Part shown: piece by piece, positions 6,822 to 11,047 of the stretch
Layout: each line of letters begins with the position of its first letter
Position numbering within the stretch: position 1 is the first letter of the stretch
Origin: Candidatus Peribacteraceae bacterium
GTDB taxonomy: Bacteria; Patescibacteriota; Gracilibacteria; Peribacterales; Peribacteraceae
Direction: 5' to 3'
DNA length: 13,513 bases
Assembly (NCBI GenBank): GCA_022843885.1
Contig: JALHMU010000022.1
Coordinates: 1 to 13,513 of the forward strand
Made by a program: the position numbers and the translations under genes
The notes under the pieces: generated by a model
Database searches by the model: none
What the model was told of the DNA's origin: nothing
The model's input: only the letters and a program-made list of their open reading frames with translations

Positions 6822-6831
6822 GAGTATACTC
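6822..6831. promoter_or_regulatory. Palindromic shared -10 box GAGTATACTC
   Basis: The ten-base palindrome reads TATACT on both strands: plus at 6825-6830 (seven nt before the msrA ATG) and minus at 6828-6823 (17 nt before the 6805 start). Neither strand has a strong -35 match. The two promoters would compete for the same melted region. Confidence 0.6.
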
Positions 6832-6836
6832 AGCTC

Positions 6837-7268
6837 ATGACTTCCAAAGCAACATTCGCACTCGGCTGCTTCTGGGGACCGGATGAATTCTTCTCCCAGA
6901 TCCCGGGAGTCCTCAGCACAACAGTTGGCTACAGTGGCGGCACAACCGAGCATCCGAACTACGAAGACATCGGCGATCACACCGAAACAATTGAGATAGG
7001 ATTTGATCCGGGCATTGTCTCGTACGAGAAGCTCCTTGACCTGTTCTGGCGTGAGCATGATCCAACCTATAAAGCGAAGACGCAGTATAAATCAGCGATC
7101 TTCACGCACGATGAAAAACAATTCGAAGCTGCAACGAAAAGCCGTGATGAACGTCAGGGATTTTCTTCGACACCGATTGTCACCGAGATTCGCCCGGCCG
7201 GCGTGTTTACCAAAGCTGAGGAATACCATCAAAAATATCTGCGAAAGAATCGCGGTGCTGTGTGCTAA
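6837..7268 (+). CDS. msrA: Peptide methionine (S)-S-oxide reductase MsrA, compact form
   Basis: 143 aa. Reduces methionine-S-sulfoxide in proteins, repairing oxidative damage in the cytoplasm. The start is the ATG at 6837, directly followed by SKATFALGCFWG with catalytic C11; a longer reading upstream would cross the promoter and is rejected. Family motifs: GVLSTTVGYSGG (24-35), NYEDI, H48 and E50 in GDHTE, DLFWREHDPT (68-77), TQYKSAIF (82-89), and the C-terminal AEEYHQKYL (127-135). Compared with classical MsrA, the loop usually reading C-S/T-G-x-TGHAE is cut to IGDHTE and the NRQGND-VGTQYRS segment is reduced to YKAKTQYKS. C143 at the extreme C-terminus could act as the resolving cysteine. 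No msrB is in the window. A TATACT box seven nt upstream predicts a leaderless mRNA. Confidence 0.93.
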   Translation: MTSKATFALGCFWGPDEFFSQIPGVLSTTVGYSGGTTEHPNYEDIGDHTETIEIGFDPGIVSYEKLLDLFWREHDPTYKAKTQYKSAIFTHDEKQFEAATKSRDERQGFSSTPIVTEIRPAGVFTKAEEYHQKYLRKNRGAVC

Positions 7269-7292
7269 AAAAGGACCTCCCGAAGGAGGTCC
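7267..7292 (-). terminator. Rho-independent terminator of the 7304-7783 gene
   Basis: On the minus strand: GGACCTCC, loop TTCG, GGAGGTCC, then six T. The eight G/C-rich pairs with a stable TTCG loop lie 11 nt beyond the minus-strand stop. The T-tract overlaps the msrA stop codon. On the plus strand the hairpin lacks a T-run, so it may only weakly end msrA. Confidence 0.88.
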
Positions 7293-7303
7293 AGAGTTTC
7301 TGC

Positions 7304-7783
7304 TCATGACGAGCAGGTGGTTGTTTCCTGCGCAAGAAGCGCCTTGATGGTCCCTGTCGAGGCATGAATGCCATGACGGAGAAAGGCCGCTCGTAGCGGA
7401 TCGGCTTCGGCCTTTGCGAGAATTTCTAGTCTCTCCCTAAGGGTCAAGGTTTCTTCGACGATGATCAACTCGAGCCACGTGGTCGTTGGCCGGCGGAAGA
7501 TACTTTCTCGAATGTCGACAATTTCTTCCTCATTGAGGAAGAAGACATCTCGAAAGGAAACCGAGTCACCATAGATAATGGACCTCTTTTTTTCTTCGGA
7601 AATCTCGATCGATTCTCCTCGGGTCGCGGCGGCGTGAAAGGGCTTGTGTGCTTCGTATGCATCCTGACTGATGCACATACGACGAGCCCAAGCATTGAGC
7701 GACGCTTCTTCGACGCAGTTGACGTTGCCACGCTGAAAATAGGACTGCGCAATCATCTCTCCTATCGACTGTGATACAAACAT
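7304..7783 (-). CDS. Hypothetical soluble protein, 159 aa
   Basis: No recognised family. The protein has no signal peptide or membrane helix. It contains MFVSQSIGEMIAQSYFQRGN at the N-terminus, a central acidic stretch (SIEISEEKKRS), FFLNEEEIVDIRESIFRR, then a helical region LTLRERLEILAKAEADPLRA and a Thr/Cys-rich tail TTTCSS. The start at 7783 is supported by AGGAG (7795-7791) seven nt upstream and by a near-consensus minus-strand promoter. It lies downstream of a small membrane protein gene on the same strand (88-nt gap) and ends at a strong terminator, so it may be expressed both alone and with that gene. Confidence 0.72.
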   Translation of the reverse strand: MFVSQSIGEMIAQSYFQRGNVNCVEEASLNAWARRMCISQDAYEAHKPFHAAATRGESIEISEEKKRSIIYGDSVSFRDVFFLNEEEIVDIRESIFRRPTTTWLELIIVEETLTLRERLEILAKAEADPLRAAFLRHGIHASTGTIKALLAQETTTCSS

Positions 7784-7827
7784 CAGATGTCTCCTAACGC
7801 TGATGGAAGGAACAAAACAACATGTCT

Positions 7828-7855
7828 ATTGTACTTTACATTCTACTTTCGTCAA
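7828..7855 (-). promoter_or_regulatory. Minus-strand promoter of the 7783 gene
   Basis: On the minus strand: TTGACG (7855-7850), a 16-nt spacer, then TACAAT (7833-7828). Each hexamer matches consensus at five of six positions. The predicted leader is about 38 nt and includes the AGGAG SD. Confidence 0.68.
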
Positions 7856-7871
7856 TTTTGATGATTTTGGT

Positions 7872-8144
7872 TTATCTCCTGCGCTTCCGCTTGGCTTCAG
7901 AACCCGAGCCCATATCCATCAGAATCGCAACGATCAGTACGAGGTACATCCACCATTCCCACGTTCCACCGAACCAGTTTTGCACGGCGCTGTACCACAG
8001 CAATGTGAACGGGAAAAAAAGGAAGCCCAAGATCGGCCAGAGTCGTGTTTCGAATACGCCGGTGAACCAGCTGGAGAGCAACCAGAGGAGTGCGATTGTA
8101 AAACGTGGAGCAATGAGGCCGATGAATGCAACGAGGATTGGCAT
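7872..8144 (-). CDS. Small three-helix membrane protein with basic tail
   Basis: 90 aa from the ATG at 8144. Predicted helices at about 5-26, 36-53 and 64-77, rich in Trp and Phe (FETRLWPILGFLFFPFT, FGGTWEWWMYLVLIVAILMD), then a strongly basic C-terminus AKRKRRR predicted to be cytoplasmic. The LWPxLGFLFxPxT pattern resembles small uncharacterised membrane proteins found in many bacteria; no function is known to me. The start is chosen because a TGG-TACAAT extended -10 (8156-8151) lies seven nt upstream; a longer reading to 8225 would cross that promoter and run into the opposite-strand SdpI gene. Confidence 0.72.
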   Translation of the reverse strand: MPILVAFIGLIAPRFTIALLWLLSSWFTGVFETRLWPILGFLFFPFTLLWYSAVQNWFGGTWEWWMYLVLIVAILMDMGSGSEAKRKRRR

Positions 8145-8150
8145 TCGTGA

Positions 8151-8159
8151 ATTGTACCA
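8151..8159 (-). promoter_or_regulatory. Minus-strand extended -10 of the 8144 gene
   Basis: TGG-TACAAT on the minus strand, six bases before the ATG at 8144. No clear -35 is seen, but an extended -10 can work without one. It predicts a leaderless mRNA. Confidence 0.55.
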
Positions 8160-8178
8160 TGCTTTCGTGATGTGCGGA

Positions 8179-8206
8179 TTGAAAGCTGCCGAAAAGAGCT
8201 TATACT
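8179..8206 (+). promoter_or_regulatory. Promoter of the SdpI/DUF1648 gene
   Basis: TTGAAA (five of six), a 16-nt spacer, then TATACT at 8201-8206. The ATG at 8217 is 10 bases further on, giving a leader of only a few nt at most. It lies back to back with the minus-strand promoter of the 8144 gene in a 72-bp divergent region. Confidence 0.7.
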
Positions 8207-8216
8207 GTACGGTTAT

Positions 8217-8867
8217 ATGAAACATTTCGTACGGACTCTTGAGATTTTGATCATCGTCGGCATGTTCGCTGCCACGTTCTATGCGTATCCGTGGCTCCCG
8301 GAGCAGATCCCATCACACTGGGGTGCGTCCGGTGAAGTCGATGATTACATGCCAAAGTCATATGGTATTTGGTTGCTCCCCATCATCACGGTCGTGATGG
8401 CGTTGATCATTCCACTCGTACGGTACATCGATCCCAAAAAGCAAAACTACAAAAAGTTTGAAGTACCATTCGCGGTCTTCCAACTCACGATGGTTGCATA
8501 CTTCGCATACATTTTTGCGATTCAACTCTACGCATCACTCTATCCTGAATCTTCAGGCAATGCGGCGCAGCTCATCATCAGTGGCGCAGCGGTGCTCTTC
8601 ATCGTCATTGGCTTACTGATGCCAAAAATTCGATGGAACTTCTTTGTCGGTGTTCGCACACCATGGACGCTCGCCAGTGAGCGCGTGTGGAATCGCACAC
8701 ACGACATGACAGGGAAATTATGGATTGTTGCCGGTGTGCTCACCCTCATTGCGACACTTTCAGGAACGCTTGATCCACTTTACATTTTTGTTCCTGCGAT
8801 CATCGTTATTGCAGTCATTCCGATCGTGTATTCGTATCTGATTTTTCCGAAAGCAAAAAAGTCCTAA
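8217..8867 (+). CDS. SdpI/DUF1648-family integral membrane protein
   Basis: 216 aa from the ATG at 8217. About six membrane helices (near 8-24, 51-69, 85-107, 117-135, 168-181, 187-210). DUF1648 motif at about 25-48: PWLPEQIPSHWGASGEVDDY. SdpI-type motif at about 137-169: MPKIRWNFFVGVRTPWTLAS followed by ERVWNRTHDMTGKLW. In Bacillus subtilis SdpI gives immunity to the SdpC killing peptide and signals to its regulator SdpR; many other bacteria carry family members with no toxin and unknown role. No toxin, SdpA/B or ArsR-type regulator is visible here, so immunity is not supported. A longer reading from 8172 would begin upstream of the promoter and is rejected. It ends convergently, overlapping by a few bases the stop of the broken gene at 8864. 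Confidence 0.9.
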   Translation: MKHFVRTLEILIIVGMFAATFYAYPWLPEQIPSHWGASGEVDDYMPKSYGIWLLPIITVVMALIIPLVRYIDPKKQNYKKFEVPFAVFQLTMVAYFAYIFAIQLYASLYPESSGNAAQLIISGAAVLFIVIGLLMPKIRWNFFVGVRTPWTLASERVWNRTHDMTGKLWIVAGVLTLIATLSGTLDPLYIFVPAIIVIAVIPIVYSYLIFPKAKKS

Positions 8868-9195
8868 TTCATTCGTGCGGACAATTGCAGTTTCAAGATG
8901 CGTTTACGCGTGTCTTTTAACCGCCCGGCGATCGAGAGAATTGTTTCGAATTCTGGAATGACTCCATCAATTTCCTCCGCATCAATAAAGAGAGTGATGA
9001 GAACATCGTTGAACATCATGTAGATCTGGTCGATCTGATAGGATCCTTACAGGTTTGCATGTATGCCTGAAAATTCGCAAGCGCCAGTCGTATATCGTTC
9101 TGACGATACTTCAGTCCAACGAAGAGTTGGCACTCTTCCTTTGTAAGGTCCAACGAAGGGAATATTTCCATAGTCTCGTATTGAACGCTTCGCAT
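8864..9195 (-). pseudogene. Small helical gene interrupted by a frameshift
   Basis: On the minus strand two adjacent frames both look coding. Frame one runs from the ATG at 9195 (MRSVQYETMEIFPSLDLTKE ... LALANFQAYMQTC) and loses sense after about 9049. Frame two is open from 9046 to the stop at 8864 (GSYQIDQIYMMFNDVLITLF ... AGRLKDTRKRILKLQL), with a TAA just upstream at 9049-9047. Restoring one base near 9046-9049 (TGT AA-GGA) would join them into a single protein of about 108 aa, mostly helical and charged. No family recognised. No slippery heptamer is visible at the junction, so a one-base deletion or a sequencing error is likelier than programmed frameshifting. A GAGGAGG tract lies one base before the ATG, an unusual spacing, so the start is uncertain. 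This explains the otherwise gene-free stretch 8868-9250. Confidence 0.5.
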
Positions 9196-9221
9196 TCCTC
9201 CTCGTCAATGCTGAAATGAGG

Positions 9222-9228
9222 TATGATA
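9222..9228. promoter_or_regulatory. Possible overlapping divergent -10 boxes
   Basis: Plus-strand TATGAT (9222-9227) faces the gene at 9251, and minus-strand TATCAT (9228-9223) faces the broken gene at 9195. A second plus-strand candidate, GATACT, is at 9232-9237. No good -35 was found on either strand, so this is tentative. Confidence 0.35.
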
Positions 9229-9250
9229 GGGGATACTTTCCTCCATTCTT

Positions 9251-9598
9251 ATGCATTGTTCCTGTTCTGATAAAGACTCCAACGGATGCTGTTCTGATTC
9301 ACGTTGTTCCTGCTCCTCGGGACGTTCACGCGGTCTTCCGATACTCGGTGAAACACTTGTGGTCGGCATCGCACTCGCCGGATTTTTCTATCTGTCGCAA
9401 GGTACGGCGCTCACCGTAAGCGGATACATCACACTTCTTGCCATTACCGCTGTTTTCTATTTCCTGATGTTGCTCGCACGTGCCATCTTTATGTTCATGA
9501 CAAACAGCGACGACTTCTGGTGGAAAAATTATGAAACATGGCAAAAGATTGAAGAGGCAGAACATCACAAACATCATTCCGATGATCATTCCCATTAA
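9251..9598 (+). CDS. Small membrane protein with Cys-rich head and His-rich tail
   Basis: 115 aa. The N-terminus has six cysteines in 21 residues (C3, C5, C13, C14, C19, C21, as CSC...CC...CSC). Two hydrophobic helices follow at about 31-50 and 58-83. The C-terminus at 104-115 (EHHKHHSDDHSH) is His/Asp-rich, and a Trp-rich amphipathic stretch DFWWKNYETWQKIEE precedes it. Cys and His clusters at both ends of a two-helix hairpin would sit on the same side of the membrane and could bind a transition metal; this is inferred from composition only. No family recognised. The ATG at 9251 lacks an SD. The next gene begins three bases after its stop, so the two form an operon. Confidence 0.75.
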   Translation: MHCSCSDKDSNGCCSDSRCSCSSGRSRGLPILGETLVVGIALAGFFYLSQGTALTVSGYITLLAITAVFYFLMLLARAIFMFMTNSDDFWWKNYETWQKIEEAEHHKHHSDDHSH

Positions 9599-9601
9599 TC
9601 T

Positions 9602-9916
9602 ATGAAACTCCACACCCTTCTCTCATTGTCGGCTGTATCGATGTTGCTCCTTTCTTCTTGCACGTCCGCGGAGGATGCACTCAAAAAAGAGCTTACAGAA
9701 GCCAATTATTGCGAAACGGAATCCGATTGCGTACTCATCGGCAGTAAGTGTCCGTTTGACTGTTACATCTACGTCAACGCTGCAGAAGCTGACGCGATGA
9801 GAGCGAAAGTCGACGCATTCCAATCAACCTGTGAATATTCCTGTCTGCAAAGTTTCGGTGTGACCTGTCAGAACAACGTCTGTCAGCCGATTCTTCCGGA
9901 GCCGCCGGCAGAATAA
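9602..9916 (+). CDS. Cys-rich lipoprotein of unknown function
   Basis: 104 aa. Signal peptide MKLHTLLSLSAVSMLLLSSC with lipobox LSSC; C20 would be lipidated and the protein held on the outer face of the membrane. The mature part has eight cysteines (37, 43, 50, 54, 77, 81, 89, 94), including CETESDC and KCPFDC, a pattern fitting four disulfide bonds. The ESDCV-type motif occurs in small secreted or lipoproteins of several bacterial groups with no known function. The C-terminus is Pro/Glu-rich. It lies three bases after the Cys/His-rich membrane protein gene, indicating co-transcription, and ends at a bidirectional terminator. Confidence 0.82.
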   Translation: MKLHTLLSLSAVSMLLLSSCTSAEDALKKELTEANYCETESDCVLIGSKCPFDCYIYVNAAEADAMRAKVDAFQSTCEYSCLQSFGVTCQNNVCQPILPEPPAE

Positions 9917-9929
9917 ATATCGAAAAAAG

Positions 9930-9959
9930 AAAACCTCACCCGAAGCCGGGTGAGGTTTT
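9930..9959. terminator. Bidirectional rho-independent terminator
   Basis: AAAACCTCACCCG pairs perfectly with CGGGTGAGGTTTT around the loop AAGC, giving 13 pairs with A- and T-tracts on both strands. It serves the convergent lipoprotein gene (plus) and the 9978 gene (minus). Confidence 0.92.
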
Positions 9960-9977
9960 GAAGACCCTTCGATGTTC

Positions 9978-10517
9978 CTACGAAAGCCTCACTTTGTTCA
10001 CTTTCGTGTTCTCGATCAGATGGATCCACGCGCCGTCGGGAGAAAACTGAACGGTACGCTGGATCGGATCGTTGATCGTAAACGGTAGCGTGGCGATTGC
10101 ATGCTGCACGTCTTTGACGGAATAGACGCGACACTCGGATCGGAAGATCGCCGCAATCATCGTGCCGTCGTTGCTCGGCACCAGAAGCCTGACATGATCA
10201 CCATTCTCCATCGCGCCGCAGTTATTGGCCTTGTCGAGCTCGAACTGCCGATACGGAGTGTGTTGAAGCATGTGCAGGTTCCCGGCTTCCAGCCAAGCAA
10301 GTACGTGGCCGTTGGCCGAAAGCCCGTACGGACCGGAACCGGCGAAACCGATGCTTCCGACGAGATGATAGGAATGGCCCCTCTTATGAACCGTCAGGAT
10401 CTCATCTTTTTTGTCTAGGAGAACCGAGCCGTCGCCGCTCATGGCGGCTGTAAAGAACGTTTGATTCTTGTGTCGTGGGAGTTGGAATTGCGTGTTTCGT
10501 CGTACGTTCATCGACAT
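9978..10517 (-). CDS. Beta-propeller-like repeat protein, unknown function
   Basis: 179 aa, no signal peptide or membrane helix. Four repeats of a TolB/WD40-like blade pattern are seen: AAMSGDGSVLLDKKDEILTV (about 24-43), GLSANGHVLAWLEAGNLHML (65-84), VPSNDGTMIAAIFRSECRVY (113-132) and FSPDGAWIHLIENTKVNKVR (158-177). Each has an S-x-[DN]G turn followed by a strand and a second strand. Four blades are few for a closed propeller, so it may dimerise or be a degenerate relative. Two cysteines (C100, C129). The start at 10517 is supported by AAGGAG (10529-10524) six bases upstream; the ATG at 10511 is less likely. It is divergent from padR. Function unknown. Confidence 0.75.
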   Translation of the reverse strand: MSMNVRRNTQFQLPRHKNQTFFTAAMSGDGSVLLDKKDEILTVHKRGHSYHLVGSIGFAGSGPYGLSANGHVLAWLEAGNLHMLQHTPYRQFELDKANNCGAMENGDHVRLLVPSNDGTMIAAIFRSECRVYSVKDVQHAIATLPFTINDPIQRTVQFSPDGAWIHLIENTKVNKVRLS

Positions 10518-10562
10518 TGCAAGCTCCTTCGAGCAAAGAGAGGGAACGAAATGTGAAAGGAC

Positions 10563-10581
10563 TAATGTATACAGTACATTA
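10563..10581. promoter_or_regulatory. Dyad TAATGTA-TACAG-TACATTA, operator-like
   Basis: A perfect 7-bp inverted repeat with a 5-bp spacer lies in the AT-rich region between the divergent 10517 gene and padR. The ATGT...ACAT arms resemble PadR-family operators, although the spacing here is seven rather than the usual eight bases. A possible minus-strand -10 (TATACA, 10571-10566) overlaps it, so binding could control the 10517 gene. Just beyond is a tandem direct repeat of ATTCATGG (10598-10613). Confidence 0.45.
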
Positions 10582-10660
10582 AAACATAAAATTATCCATT
10601 CATGGATTCATGGCTTATATGAGAGGCATAAGGCATTTTTTAACAAATTTTAAAAGTACC

Positions 10661-10689
10661 TTGCAATGCATAGTACTATGCGGTACACT
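10661..10689 (+). promoter_or_regulatory. padR promoter with operator-like palindrome in the spacer
   Basis: TTGCAA (10661-10666), a 17-nt spacer, then TACACT (10684-10689), seven bases before the ATG at 10697. The spacer holds a perfect 14-bp palindrome, GCATAGTACTATGC (10668-10681). A dimeric regulator bound there would block RNA polymerase, the standard arrangement for autorepression by PadR proteins. No SD precedes the ATG, so the mRNA is probably leaderless. Confidence 0.65.
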
Positions 10690-10696
10690 TCGAGTA

Positions 10697-11047
10697 ATGA
10701 CACCTGAAAACTCCTACGACTCGTCTGACAAAAGTCAGGCGCAGCTCCGCAAAGGCATTCTTGAATTTTGCATTCTGCTGATCATCGATCGGCATCCCCA
10801 CATGTATGCACCAGCGTTGATCAAGAAGTTGAAAGATATTGATCTCGTGGTGGTGGAGGGGACCATCTATCCATTGCTCAGTCGCCTCAAGCGCGAAGGT
10901 TTGCTCGAGTACAAATGGGAAGAATCCAAGAACGGACCGCCGCGCAAGCTCTACGAAGTCACGAAGCGTGGCAAGACCGAACTCAAGCAGCACATTGAAA
11001 ACTGGGAATCCATCTCATCTTCTATCTCCTCACTTCTGCAGTCATGA
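10697..11047 (+). CDS. PadR-family transcriptional regulator
   Basis: 116 aa from the ATG at 10697; a longer reading from 10610 would cross the promoter. PadR winged-helix domain at about 16-92: QLRKGILEFCILLIIDRHPH, then EGTIYPLLSRLKREGLLEY (recognition helix, about 54-72) and the wing GPPRKLYEVTKRGKTEL. A short C-terminal helix at about 94-115 would serve for dimerisation, as in small PadR-s1 members. It probably represses its own operon through the palindrome between its -35 and -10. The stop overlaps the start of the PspC-GIN gene (ATGA), so the two are translationally coupled. The inducing signal is unknown. Confidence 0.93.
   Translation: MTPENSYDSSDKSQAQLRKGILEFCILLIIDRHPHMYAPALIKKLKDIDLVVVEGTIYPLLSRLKREGLLEYKWEESKNGPPRKLYEVTKRGKTELKQHIENWESISSSISSLLQS

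Noticed and set aside
7803..8220. Overlapping plus-strand ORFs of 115 and 132 codons
   Set aside because: They are antisense to a small membrane protein gene with its own extended -10; the translations look non-coding.
9040..9055. Programmed ribosomal frameshift in the broken gene
   Set aside because: No X-XXY-YYZ slippery heptamer at the junction and no clear downstream stimulatory hairpin.
9047..9256. Minus-strand ORF of 69 codons upstream of the broken gene
   Set aside because: It shares frame with the C-terminal half of the broken gene but ends in TAA before it; the alternative frame (MRSVQYETMEIF...) has better protein character.
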